From the NCBI GenBank assembly GCA_019090405.1, contig JAHRVZ010000088.1, positions 1 through 13,929 of the forward strand: a stretch of DNA of 13,929 bases. The letters run 5' to 3'. The translations under genes and the position numbers were made by a program. Position 1 is the first letter of the stretch; every line of letters starts with the position of its first letter. Source of the stretch: Paracoccaceae bacterium. GTDB taxonomy: Bacteria; Pseudomonadota; Alphaproteobacteria; Rhodobacterales; Rhodobacteraceae. The notes under the pieces are model-generated. The model had not been told where the DNA came from and made no database searches. It was given only the letters and a program-made list of their open reading frames with translations. Below, in pieces: positions 1 through 7,521 of the stretch.

Positions 1-1
1 C

Positions 2-2014
2 AGCTACAATACACTTTTGTCGCCCCTTAAGGTTGGGCAACATGAACTGCGAAATCGTCTTATCATGGGGTCGATGCATACCCGACTGGAAACCGAACCG
101 GATTCGATTGCCAAACAAGCGGCCTTTTACGGTGAACGGGCACGCGGCGAGGTGGCCCTTGTCGTTACTGGTGGTTTTTCCCCCAACGCAGCCGGCGTGC
201 TTGAGCCCGGAGGCCCGCGTATGGACGACGCCGAAGAGGCGATGAAACTTGGCCCCATCTGCGACGCTGTTCACAAAGAGGGCGCATTGATCTGCGCACA
301 GATTCTGCACACCGGTCGTTATGCCAAAATCGAGGATTGTGTTGCTCCCACAGCCATCCGCGCGCCGATCAACCGCTTTACGCCGCGTGAACTTACTGAT
401 GCAGAGATCCGCCAAACCATCGCGGATTACGCGCAGGCGTCGGCCAATGCCAAGGCCGCCGGGTTCGACGGGGTCGAGATTATGGCATCCGAAGGCTATC
501 TGTTGAACGAATTCACTGTCCCCCACACCAACAAACGTACTGATGACTGGGGCGGCAGCATCGAAAACCGCCACCGCCTGCCCATCGAAGTGGTACGCGC
601 AGTACGTGCAGCCTGCGGGCCGGAATTCATGATCATCTTTCGCATTTCAGCCGCCGATCTGATCGAGGATGGCGCACCGGCCCATGAAACTGCCGCACTG
701 GCGGTCTCGATCGAGGCCGCGGGCGCAGACATGCTGAATACCGGCATCGGCTGGCACGAGGCCCGCGTGCCTACCATTGCCTATCCGGTGCCGCGCGGGG
801 CATGGCGCCCGGCGCTGGCCAATATCAAACAGGCGGTGTCGATCCCGGTCGTCGCCAGCAACCGGATCAACACGCCCGAATTGGCCGAGGACATTCTTGC
901 CAGTGGCGACGCCGACCTTATTTCAATGGCGCGACCAATGCTGGCTGATCCGCATTTCATGCGCAAGACGCGACTTGGACAGGCGGACCGGATCAATACT
1001 TGTATTGCCTGCAATCAGGCCTGCCTTGATTTCATCTTTTCCGAACGTGTGACAAGTTGCCTGGTCAACCCGCGCGCCTGCCGCGAGACCGAGTTTCGCG
1101 ACACGCCCACCGAGACGCCGAAACGCATCGCGGTCGTCGGAGGTGGTGCCGCAGGGATGGCCGCCGCCACCGAAGCCGCGCAACTTGGCCACAAGGTCAC
1201 ATTGTTCGAAGCCGCGCCGCAACTGGGCGGACAGTTGAATCTGGCGCGCAACGCTCCGGGCAAACAAGAGTTCGATGAACTGTTGCGCTATTTCAAGGTC
1301 CAGCTTGCCGATGGCAAAGTGGATGTGGTTCTGGATCACGCAGCCAGCGCCAACGAGCTGAGCGGTTTTGACCATGTGGTGATTGCCACGGGCGTCACAC
1401 CGCGTATCCCCGAAATTGACGGCATCAATCATGCCAGCGTGGCGCGCTATGACGAGATACTGTCAGGTGCGCGCAAGGCAGGCGAGACAGTGTTGGTCCT
1501 GGGTGCCGGCGGAATAGGATTTGACGTCGCCGAGTACCTTGTTGCGCCAGCCGAGGCCGCAACGGACATAGCTGCGTTTTATGCAACCTGGAATGTGGAC
1601 CCTGAATTTGCGGCATCCGGCGGTGTCACTGGCGACCCGCTTGCTCCTTTGCCCGGAGGGCGCAAGGTAACGCTGTTGCAACGTAAACCAACCAAGCCGG
1701 GCAAAGCGTTGGGGGTATCCACCGGTTGGATTCTGCGAAATATACTGCGCAAACACGGCGTGCAGACACTGGCAGGTGTCACATACGAACGGATCGACGA
1801 TGAAGGGTTGCACATTGTACTGGACGGCGAACGTCAAACGCTTGCGGCTGATACAATCATCCTGTGCACCGGACAGGAACCCGTTCGCGGGATTTATGAT
1901 AGTTTGCGCACAGCCGGTGTTCCAGCAACGATGATCGGCGGGGCAGAAGAGGCTTCGGAACTGGACGCATTGCGCGCCATAGACGAAGGCGTGCGGCTGG
2001 CGCAATCATTCTAG
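2..2014 (+). CDS. fadH: 2,4-dienoyl-CoA reductase, FadH type (5' end outside window)
   Basis: This is an NAD(P)H-dependent iron-sulfur flavoenzyme that reduces the 2,4-diene of unsaturated acyl-CoA intermediates in beta-oxidation. The frame is open to the left edge, upstream of the first possible TTG start at 17, and the residues before it (YNTLLSPLKVG) fit the usual FadH N-terminus, so the true start lies outside the window. Residue numbers here count from that TTG. An OYE-type TIM barrel fills about 1-330, with the active-site Tyr in ASEGYLLNEF (near 160) and the catalytic His in GWHEAR (near 245). A 4Fe-4S motif CIACNQAC plus a downstream Cys lies near 328-346. A Rossmann motif VVGGGAAGMAA lies near 372 and a second one, LGAGGIGFDVAEYL, near 495. 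All the marks of E. coli FadH seem present. It may act on branched or cyclic dienoyl-CoAs given its neighbours, but that is inference. It ends at TAG and converges on the NmrA-like gene. Confidence 0.93.
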   Translation, partial: SYNTLLSPLKVGQHELRNRLIMGSMHTRLETEPDSIAKQAAFYGERARGEVALVVTGGFSPNAAGVLEPGGPRMDDAEEAMKLGPICDAVHKEGALICAQILHTGRYAKIEDCVAPTAIRAPINRFTPRELTDAEIRQTIADYAQASANAKAAGFDGVEIMASEGYLLNEFTVPHTNKRTDDWGGSIENRHRLPIEVVRAVRAACGPEFMIIFRISAADLIEDGAPAHETAALAVSIEAAGADMLNTGIGWHEARVPTIAYPVPRGAWRPALANIKQAVSIPVVASNRINTPELAEDILASGDADLISMARPMLADPHFMRKTRLGQADRINTCIACNQACLDFIFSERVTSCLVNPRACRETEFRDTPTETPKRIAVVGGGAAGMAAATEAAQLGHKVTLFEAAPQLGGQLNLARNAPGKQEFDELLRYFKVQLADGKVDVVLDHAASANELSGFDHVVIATGVTPRIPEIDGINHASVARYDEILSGARKAGETVLVLGAGGIGFDVAEYLVAPAEAATDIAAFYATWNVDPEFAASGGVTGDPLAPLPGGRKVTLLQRKPTKPGKALGVSTGWILRNILRKHGVQTLAGVTYERIDDEGLHIVLDGERQTLAADTIILCTGQEPVRGIYDSLRTAGVPATMIGGAEEASELDALRAIDEGVRLAQSF

Positions 2015-2040
2015 GACAGGTTGCTTTTGATACGAAATAG

Positions 2041-2068
2041 GTATTCAGCCAGCGGGCTGGCTGAATAC
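2041..2068. terminator. Hairpin between convergent genes, probable bidirectional terminator
   Basis: There are perfect 13-bp arms, GTATTCAGCCAGC at 2041-2053 and its reverse complement at 2056-2068, with only GG between them; in RNA the loop would open wider. The hairpin lies 26 bp after the fadH stop and 46 bp beyond the stop of the convergent NmrA-like gene. Flanking runs are short (ATTT on the plus side, TATTTC read on the minus strand), so termination strength is uncertain. Confidence 0.7.
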
Positions 2069-2114
2069 ATTTGAAGGCAACGGATTTAGACCACGACCTT
2101 GCTGTGGCTGGGCT

Positions 2115-2969
2115 TTACCCCTTAAAGGCCGCCTCGTTTTCTTGCAGGAAATCCGCAAACCGGCGCGCGGGGTGGGCCAGTACATTTTCGATGGTCGGCT
2201 CAATCCCTCCAAGGTATCCCTTGGGGGCCAGTGCTGCCAATTCCACCATGGCCGCTGCTACTGAGCCGTCCATGCCGGATGCTTCCATTGCGGCGCGCGA
2301 CTGTTCGGCGGAAACCGCCTGCACAGCGATATTGTGCCCTGTTACTTTGCCTAGCAACGCGGCAATCTGTTCACCATCCAATGCCTCGGCACCGGTCAGG
2401 CCATAGGCCTTGCCTGCATGGCCCTCGCCGGTAAGTGCCTCGGCGGTAATCTCTGCAATGTCACGGGCATCGACCCAGGAAACCGCCCCCCCCAGATCAT
2501 CAAGATAAACCTTCCCGGACGCGATGGTATCCGCCTGCCACAGAATGTTCTGCATGAAATAAGTCGGCTGGATCAGGGTCCAGTCCATACCGCTTTGTTT
2601 CAGAAGTTCCTGGGATTCGGAATGCCAGATACCAAAGGTCAATCGCGCCTTTGGTGAGGCACCCAAACCAGTGCTCATGACCATATGCCCGACACCGGCA
2701 CCTTGCGCGGCGGCAATGACATTGGCCTTCCACTGGCGCATATCCGCGTGGGCCGGTGTCACCAGAAAAACCTTGTCTGCCTTTTCACAGGCCCGCTGCA
2801 AGGCGTCCGGGTCGTCAAAATCGGCCAGAACCGCCTCATAGCCGCGCGCTTTTAGTTCTGCGCATTTGCCCGGGTCACGCGTTACAGCCCGCAGGTTTGC
2901 CCCTTTGGCGCGTAATGCGTCAAGAAGCGGTGCTCCAATGGTGCCAGTGGCTCCGAATACAGTGATCAT
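2115..2969 (-). CDS. NmrA-family NAD(P)-binding protein
   Basis: This 284-residue protein is an atypical short-chain dehydrogenase of the NmrA/QorB-like group. The N-terminus carries the dinucleotide motif FGATGTIG (residues 5-12), followed by AVTRDP at the end of beta-2, where NADP-binding members carry an Arg. A mid-protein MSTGLGASPKA segment and an IQPTYFMQN segment match the NmrA/YwnB/QorB pattern. The YxxxK catalytic pair of classical SDRs is not obvious, so it may be a redox sensor or a quinone/enoyl reductase rather than an alcohol dehydrogenase. Its ATG overlaps the stop of the upstream acyl-CoA ligase in an ATGA arrangement (2966-2969), so the two are probably translationally coupled and share a promoter upstream of 4909. 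Its substrate cannot be told from the sequence. Confidence 0.85.
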   Translation of the reverse strand: MITVFGATGTIGAPLLDALRAKGANLRAVTRDPGKCAELKARGYEAVLADFDDPDALQRACEKADKVFLVTPAHADMRQWKANVIAAAQGAGVGHMVMSTGLGASPKARLTFGIWHSESQELLKQSGMDWTLIQPTYFMQNILWQADTIASGKVYLDDLGGAVSWVDARDIAEITAEALTGEGHAGKAYGLTGAEALDGEQIAALLGKVTGHNIAVQAVSAEQSRAAMEASGMDGSVAAAMVELAALAPKGYLGGIEPTIENVLAHPARRFADFLQENEAAFKG

Positions 2970-4909
2970 GTCGTACTTTCGTTCAGGGCCGCGATGGCCG
3001 GTATGGTTTCAGGGTTAGCGACCGAAGACAGATCGCCCGGATCTTCGCCAAGATAGGCCGCCTTTACTATGCGGCGCATGGTCTTGAGCGTCCGCGTTTT
3101 GGGCAAGCCTTCGACAAAGTGTATTTCGCGCGGACGAAACGGTTTTGAGACCGCCGTGCCGACCGCGTCCTTCAATGCCGCGACAAGATTGGCATCAGGC
3201 GTCACACCGGCGGCGACGACGCACACACAAATAACGGCCACACCCTTAAGGCTGTCGGGCGCGGCAATGGCCGCAACATCCACTACCTTGCCGGTGGCGG
3301 TCATTGCTGCTTCGATTTCGGGTGGGCCGATGCGTTTTCCGGCGATATTCAGCGTGTCATCCGAGCGGCCCATGATAAACCATGAACCATCCGCATCACG
3401 GCGGACCCAGTCGCCGTGCCACCAGACACCGGGAAATTTCGACCAGTAGGTTTCGATATATCGTTGCTTGTCCTGCCAGATCGTCTGGGTCATGCCAAGC
3501 GGCGGCTGGGTGACGACCAGTTCGCCCACTTCGCCGGTATCAGCCTCGGTGCCGTCAGGTAGCAGCACTTTTGCATCAACGCCCAGCGCCTGAGCTGTAA
3601 AGCCGCCCGGTCGGATGTCGTGCAACACGGTCGATGTCAGGATCGCGCCAAAAAGTTCGGTCCCGCCCGAAATGTTCAAAGGTACCGCACGGTTGCGGCA
3701 GATATGTTCCAGTTGCCACAGCCAGGCGTCTTCTGACCATGCCTCTCCGGTTGAAGGTACGATGCGCAATGCTGAAAGGTCCAGTTCAGCCAGCACAGCC
3801 AGATCCTGCGTCATGAACTGACGCACCAGCGTCGGCGCAAGCCCCATATGGGTGACGCCTCTTTCTGAAGCGAGACGCAACAGGCGGAACGGATCATCGG
3901 GTGTCGATGGCGCGCCCTCAGCCAGCACCAAGGTGGCGCGGGCCAGCAACACCGAGAACATGGTCAGCGGCCCCATGACCCAACCCATGTCGGTCATCCA
4001 AAGGTGCCGATCCCCCGATTTCATGTCGAGTCCCAGCAGTATATCGCTCGTGGCTTTTGCCTGCACACCCAGATGGGTATGCACGACCCCTTTGGGCCGT
4101 CCGGTGGTGCCGGAGGTATAACAAATCATCAATGGGTCCGAGGCATCAACCGACTTGGCAGGGAATATGGGGCTGGCGGCACCAACAACTTTGCTCCAGT
4201 CCAGATCGCGCTCCGGATTTGCCACCTTGCCGCCAAAGCGGCGTAGGCTGATAACGGTATGGACCTGAGGAAGATCGACCAGCGCTTCGGCCAAAATTTC
4301 TTCCATTGGGACCGGTTGGCCCCGGCGGGGAGTGGCATCGACGGTCAGGACAGCCTTGGCATCGGCGTCCTGCAATCGCGCCCGTATCGCATTGACTGCA
4401 AAGCCTGAAAACAGCGGTACCGAGATCGCCCCCAGTCGCGCAATACCCAAAAGTGCGGCCTGCGTTTCGGGAATCATCGGCATATACAAACCAACTTTGT
4501 CGCCCGGCCCGATCCCACGCGCGACAAGAGCTGCGGCCACGCGGGACGTTTCGGCGGCCAGTTCGGCATAGCTCCAGACACGTCGTGTGTCGTCCTCGCC
4601 GGTCCAGTCAATCGCCGGTTTGTCACCAAGCCCGTCTTCTAATGGTGCATCCAGCAGGGTTTCGGTCAGGTTAAGCGCGCCACCAATCGCCCAGCGGATG
4701 TTTTCGGGGCCGCCGGAAATGTCGCGCAGAACATCATAGGGTTGTTGAAACCGGGTGCCGGAACGTTCCAGAATCCGCGTCCAGAACCAGTCTGGATCCG
4801 CATTTGAACGGTCGACAAGATCTTCGTAACTTGCCATGCCGCATTGATCGAGAAACGCCTTTAGCGTGCTGTCAGCAGCAATGTCTTTTGGCGGTGAGAA
4901 CGTGAGCAT
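2966..4909 (-). CDS. Acetyl-CoA-synthetase-like acyl-CoA ligase
   Basis: This 647-residue ANL-superfamily enzyme forms an acyl-AMP from a carboxylic acid and ATP, then an acyl-CoA. An ACAS-type N-terminal region (FWTRILE, then WAIGGALNLTETLLD) is followed by the P-loop-like motif YTSGTTGRPKGVVH near residue 262, GGTELFG near 412, the HGDWVRRDADGSWFIMGRSDD stretch near 500-520, and the A10 motif PKTRTLKTMRR near 603, whose Lys is the expected adenylation lysine. Length and layout match acetyl-CoA synthetase, but the acyl-pocket motif reads SGGTELFG instead of WWQTETG. Known family logic says losing that Trp lets acids larger than acetate or propionate fit. The open frame extends to 5029, but the ATG at 4909 is chosen because AAGGGAG (4916-4922) sits 6 nt upstream. 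The first gene of a two-gene operon with the NmrA-like gene. The exact acid is unknown. Confidence 0.88.
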   Translation of the reverse strand: MLTFSPPKDIAADSTLKAFLDQCGMASYEDLVDRSNADPDWFWTRILERSGTRFQQPYDVLRDISGGPENIRWAIGGALNLTETLLDAPLEDGLGDKPAIDWTGEDDTRRVWSYAELAAETSRVAAALVARGIGPGDKVGLYMPMIPETQAALLGIARLGAISVPLFSGFAVNAIRARLQDADAKAVLTVDATPRRGQPVPMEEILAEALVDLPQVHTVISLRRFGGKVANPERDLDWSKVVGAASPIFPAKSVDASDPLMICYTSGTTGRPKGVVHTHLGVQAKATSDILLGLDMKSGDRHLWMTDMGWVMGPLTMFSVLLARATLVLAEGAPSTPDDPFRLLRLASERGVTHMGLAPTLVRQFMTQDLAVLAELDLSALRIVPSTGEAWSEDAWLWQLEHICRNRAVPLNISGGTELFGAILTSTVLHDIRPGGFTAQALGVDAKVLLPDGTEADTGEVGELVVTQPPLGMTQTIWQDKQRYIETYWSKFPGVWWHGDWVRRDADGSWFIMGRSDDTLNIAGKRIGPPEIEAAMTATGKVVDVAAIAAPDSLKGVAVICVCVVAAGVTPDANLVAALKDAVGTAVSKPFRPREIHFVEGLPKTRTLKTMRRIVKAAYLGEDPGDLSSVANPETIPAIAALNESTT

Positions 4910-4915
4910 AAGAAA

Positions 4916-4922
4916 CTCCCTT
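4916..4922 (-). promoter_or_regulatory. Shine-Dalgarno that fixes the ligase start
   Basis: Read on the minus strand this is AAGGGAG, six bases upstream of the ATG at 4909. It decides against the longer open frame from 5029, which has no such site and would add 40 residues with no family resemblance. Confidence 0.85.
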
Positions 4923-5131
4923 TCAAAATCTCGTCTAATATCCGGCGTTCTGAGACGCCAGAAAACAAATAGTGCCGGGAGGTGCTCCCAGTTGACAACG
5001 CTGGTTGAAGCCTCACCAGAAAAATCCATCTAAAAGCCATGAAATTGGCCTATTTGACTGTGATCAACTGTGTAAGACACAACGAAATACATGACAACAA
5101 TTTAACTGACCGGACTATGGATAACATGCAA

Positions 5132-5160
5132 AAAGTCTGCGATTTCCTGTCGCAGACTTT
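5132..5160. repeat. Perfect 11-bp inverted repeat (hairpin)
   Basis: The arms are AAAGTCTGCGA (5132-5142) and TCGCAGACTTT (5150-5160), with the 7-base loop TTTCCTG. No T-run follows on the plus strand. On the minus strand the bases after the stem read as a short T-run, but no minus-strand gene ends here. It could be a terminator isolating the Hint gene, a 5' UTR hairpin or a protein-binding site; the sequence does not decide. Confidence 0.75.
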
Positions 5161-5170
5161 GAAAATTCAT

Positions 5171-5203
5171 GATGCCCCGTCCTATTACACGATGCCCCGT
5201 CCT
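5171..5203. repeat. 13-bp direct repeat, period 20
   Basis: GATGCCCCGTCCT occurs at 5171-5183 and again at 5191-5203, identical in all 13 positions and separated by ATTACAC. The 20-bp period is about two helical turns, so two copies would face the same side of the DNA, as expected for tandem binding of a regulator upstream of the Hint gene. No regulator can be named. Confidence 0.8.
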
Positions 5204-5229
5204 TTTAGGTGAATTAGAACTTACTTAAT

Positions 5230-5239
5230 CAAACGTTTG
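5230..5239. repeat. 10-bp perfect palindrome CAAACGTTTG
   Basis: A self-complementary decamer about 137 bp upstream of the Hint gene ATG. It resembles the CAAAC/GTTTG half-sites of the tetR promoter at 9047-9064 but lacks the internal spacer, so a link to those regulators is doubtful. Confidence 0.4.
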
Positions 5240-5375
5240 TAGACAGGTCTGAAGATTGCAACCGAAACATCCTGTGTTTCGACCGCAAAACCCAGCCTAC
5301 AGGCGGCGCCAAATTAGACGTGTGAGCCGCCTTTTGGTCGTTGTCACACGATTGAACCACCAGAAAGGGCAAGGA

Positions 5376-6458
5376 ATGCCAACTATCGTTAACGATCTAA
5401 TCGAAGTAACCAGTATTGATGCCAATACCACCTATGCCTATGATGGGGGTTCCGGCGACATTCTTGGTGTGGTTGACGGAGCCGAAAAATCAAGCGCCTG
5501 GTATAACCCTGACGAAGAATTCAACGAAGGTGAGACGCTGACCATAGACGGCGTTGTATACACAATTGACACAATCGAAGAGCCCACCAGCAATGGCAGC
5601 TTTCTGCTGGGTGACGGGTCATCGGCAACATTCGGAGCCGGGAGCGAGAACGATCTGGAAGTGATGTTCCTGACGGTCTCATCCGGCACCGATGTCCGAC
5701 ATTTCATTTTGCCTAATGACAGCTACGGTGACATGAATATTCAAGCCATCACTCTTGGCGGTGTCGGGCATGTCTCGGGCAACGATGCATTCATTGATAT
5801 GGATGACAATGATACCATTGACCTTGTTTGTTTCACTGGCGGAACCATGATCGAAATGGCTTCGGGTGGCGCAGTTCCCATTGAAACGCTCAAGTCAGGC
5901 GATCTTGTGTTGACAGTAGACAACGGACCGCAGGAAATCAGATGGATTGGCGCCCAGAGCATATCCGCCCAGCAACTTAAAGACTCTCCGAAATTGCGCC
6001 CCATTTGCATTAGTGCGGGGGCACTGGGGCCAAAGGTTCCAAATCAGGATTTGTGCATATCTCCTCAACACCGGATATTGGTGCGGTCAAAAATTGCCCA
6101 GCGAATATTTGAGCGACCCGAAGTTCTGGTTGCGGCCAAACAACTTACGCATATTGAGGGGATTGGTATTTCCACCTGCAATAAAGACCTGACATATTAC
6201 CATATTCTATTCGATCAACACGAAGTCGTCATTTCAAATGGCGCCCAAACCGAAAGCCTGTTTACCGGACCCGAAGCCCTAAAAACCCTAAGCGATGACG
6301 CCCGCAAAGAAATTTTCTCGATTTTCCCGGAACTTGCCTCGGTGACACATGAAAGGGCGGCAGCGCGGACCCTAGCATCGGGGAAAAAGGCGCGACATCT
6401 GGCTGCGCGGCACGCAACCAACAACAAATCGCTTTTTGGTTTGGATATGGCGCTCTGA
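5376..6458 (+). CDS. Hint_2 (Hedgehog/intein-type) domain protein
   Basis: This 360-residue protein has an acidic Asp/Gly-rich N-terminal part (about 1-150, with stretches such as DDNDTIDL) and a C-terminal Hint domain (about 152-300). The Hint signature begins with Cys152 in VCFTGGTMIEM, continues with IETLKSGDLVLT and GPQEIRWIG, has the SPQH histidine block near 229-232, and closes with HEVVISNGAQTESL near 282. Hint domains fold like the self-splicing or self-cleaving core of inteins and Hedgehog proteins. In Rhodobacteraceae such proteins are numerous and usually uncharacterised; some accompany type I-secreted acidic proteins. No signal peptide or RTX nonapeptide array is seen. The ATG at 5376 is preferred over an in-frame ATG at 5256 because the extra 40 residues are Arg-rich and unlike the protein, and AAAGGG lies close upstream of 5376. 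Monocistronic, with its own terminator. Cleavage activity and target are unknown. Confidence 0.85.
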   Translation: MPTIVNDLIEVTSIDANTTYAYDGGSGDILGVVDGAEKSSAWYNPDEEFNEGETLTIDGVVYTIDTIEEPTSNGSFLLGDGSSATFGAGSENDLEVMFLTVSSGTDVRHFILPNDSYGDMNIQAITLGGVGHVSGNDAFIDMDDNDTIDLVCFTGGTMIEMASGGAVPIETLKSGDLVLTVDNGPQEIRWIGAQSISAQQLKDSPKLRPICISAGALGPKVPNQDLCISPQHRILVRSKIAQRIFERPEVLVAAKQLTHIEGIGISTCNKDLTYYHILFDQHEVVISNGAQTESLFTGPEALKTLSDDARKEIFSIFPELASVTHERAAARTLASGKKARHLAARHATNNKSLFGLDMAL

Positions 6459-6484
6459 TTTCAGGACTCGTGAATCAGCTACAC

Positions 6485-6533
6485 TGTCTTTGGGTCGTTA
6501 TAACCTGATCAAATAACAACATGACCAAAGACA
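6485..6533 (+). repeat. Long-loop inverted repeat downstream of the Hint gene
   Basis: TGTCTTTGGGTC (6485-6496) can pair with GACCAAAGACA (6523-6533) with one bulged G and a 26-base loop, followed by ACTTTTT. It precedes the main terminator and could be a first, weaker termination hairpin. Confidence 0.4.
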
Positions 6534-6548
6534 ACTTTTTCAAAAGAC

Positions 6549-6585
6549 CGCCAAGGCCTGGTATCCCAGGCCTTGGCGTTTTTTT
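6549..6585 (+). terminator. Strong Rho-independent terminator of the Hint gene
   Basis: Perfect 13-bp GC-rich arms CGCCAAGGCCTGG (6549-6561) and its reverse complement (6566-6578) flank the loop TATC and are followed by seven T residues. This is a textbook intrinsic terminator about 90 bp after the stop. The convergent SDR gene ends at 6627, so the hairpin may also help stop its transcript. Confidence 0.95.
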
Positions 6586-6626
6586 CGGCTGTTTGGACTG
6601 TTGTCCACCTTTACCACAAGGGCAGG

Positions 6627-7388
6627 TTAGCCATGCATGGACAGGCCACCCGAAACAGATATCACCTGACCAGTAATGAAACCGGCGTCGTCAGAACTCA
6701 GGAAACAAATCACGCCAGGATAGTCCGTTGGCTGCGCCAGACGTTTCATCGGAATCGCGCGCTTGAGCCCTTCTGCGATCTTGGCACCTGCTTCGCCTCC
6801 GGCTACAGCAGCAAAGAGCGGCGTATCTGTCGGCCCCGGTGCAACGGCGTTCAACTGAATGCCTTTGCGGGCCAGTTCCCGTGCCACGGTCTTTGTAAAC
6901 GAGATGATGCCGCCCTTGCAGGCAGAGTAAACCGCTTCGCCAGATGACCCAACCCGACCGGCGTCAGATGAAATATTTACGATCCGACCCTTGCCGTTTG
7001 CCACCATGCCGGGCAAAACCGCGTGATGCATATGAAGCGGGCCATAAAGGTTGATGTCGATTACCTTTTTCCAAAGGTCCACATCCGTATCGAGGAACGG
7101 TTTGATTACATCCCAGCCCGCGTTGTTCACCAGAACATCAATCGGACCGCCCGCTTCGAACTCCGCGACACCTGCGTCGACCGCTGCGCGATCTGTAATA
7201 TCCACAGCATGCGCGCTGGCCTTGCCACCCGCATCCGTGATCTCTTTGACGGTCTCAGCGGCACCATCGGCGTTCATGTCAAAAACCGCGACCTCAGCAC
7301 CTTCTTCAGCAAATCGTTTGCAAGTCTCGCGCCCAATGCCGCTTCCGCCACCGGTCACAATCACCCGCTTACCATTCAGTCCCCGCAT
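6627..7388 (-). CDS. BadH-like short-chain dehydrogenase (hydroxyacyl-CoA type)
   Basis: This 253-residue classical SDR is expected to oxidise a hydroxyl group with NAD. It shows TGGGSGIG (12-19), Asp37 after beta-2 (an NAD preference), NNAG (88-91), Asn113, Ser140/141 and the catalytic YSACK (Tyr154, Lys158), then PGPTDT and the C-terminal GFITGQVISVSGGLSMHG. From memory, several stretches (NNAGWD, HMHHAVLPGMV, RVGSSGEAVY, SDDAGFITGQV) closely match BadH of Rhodopseudomonas palustris, the 2-hydroxycyclohexanecarboxyl-CoA dehydrogenase; this recollection has not been checked by alignment. A related beta-hydroxyacyl-CoA is a fair guess for its substrate. The ATG at 7388 is chosen over one at 7424 because AAAGGAG (7397-7403) stands 8 nt upstream. 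It diverges from the tandem tetR gene and shares its operator at 7457-7476. Confidence 0.88.
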   Translation of the reverse strand: MRGLNGKRVIVTGGGSGIGRETCKRFAEEGAEVAVFDMNADGAAETVKEITDAGGKASAHAVDITDRAAVDAGVAEFEAGGPIDVLVNNAGWDVIKPFLDTDVDLWKKVIDINLYGPLHMHHAVLPGMVANGKGRIVNISSDAGRVGSSGEAVYSACKGGIISFTKTVARELARKGIQLNAVAPGPTDTPLFAAVAGGEAGAKIAEGLKRAIPMKRLAQPTDYPGVICFLSSDDAGFITGQVISVSGGLSMHG

Positions 7389-7396
7389 CAGTATAA

Positions 7397-7403
7397 CTCC
7401 TTT
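7397..7403 (-). promoter_or_regulatory. Shine-Dalgarno that fixes the SDR start
   Basis: Read on the minus strand this is AAAGGAG, eight bases before the ATG at 7388. The longer open frame from 7424 would place this site inside the gene. Confidence 0.85.
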
Positions 7404-7453
7404 ATTGATGTCAAAATCGGCCAAAAAGTTCCTTCATTGACCTACCCATTGCG

Positions 7454-7476
7454 TATAATCGAACATGTGTTAGATT
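7454..7476. promoter_or_regulatory. TATAAT box and overlapping TetR-type operator
   Basis: A consensus TATAAT at 7454-7459 faces the tandem tetR gene; its -35 partner is weak. Overlapping it is the inverted repeat AATCGAACATGTGTTAGATT (7457-7476), with 9-bp arms carrying one mismatch around the spacer TG. The same layout (AACA, two bases, TGTT) occurs at the two other tetR promoters of the window. The site lies between the divergent SDR and tetR genes and could control both. Binding is inferred from symmetry and position only. Confidence 0.72.
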
Positions 7477-7521
7477 TACTCTCATTGTCAGACTGTGTCC
7501 AGAGCTAAAGAAAACAGTACC

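Larger units (their letters stand above)
4910..5375. other. 466-bp intergenic control region between divergent ligase and Hint genes
   Basis: No convincing gene is seen here. The region must hold the minus-strand promoter of the acyl-CoA ligase operon and the plus-strand promoter of the Hint-domain gene. Visible structure includes a small palindrome TGTGTAAGACACA at 5069-5081, a long hairpin at 5132-5160, a 13-bp direct repeat at 5171-5203 and the palindrome CAAACGTTTG at 5230-5239. It is more AT-rich than the flanking genes. No high-scoring -35/-10 pair could be assigned by eye with confidence. Confidence 0.6.

Noticed and set aside
923..1432. Minus-strand open frame of 169 codons inside fadH
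   Set aside because: The plus frame carries the iron-sulfur and FAD motifs over this same stretch, so the antisense frame is incidental.
4996..5007. CAACGCTGGTTG as a fourth TetR operator before the ligase gene
   Set aside because: Only the AAC/GTT core agrees; the outer arms do not pair and do not fit the pattern of the three tetR sites.
4910..5029. N-terminal extension of the acyl-CoA ligase
   Set aside because: The strong Shine-Dalgarno at 4916-4922 marks 4909 as the start; the extension shows no ligase-like sequence.
5256..5375. N-terminal extension of the Hint protein from an earlier ATG
   Set aside because: The extra 40 residues are Arg-rich and unlike the acidic protein, and a better-placed ribosome site precedes 5376.
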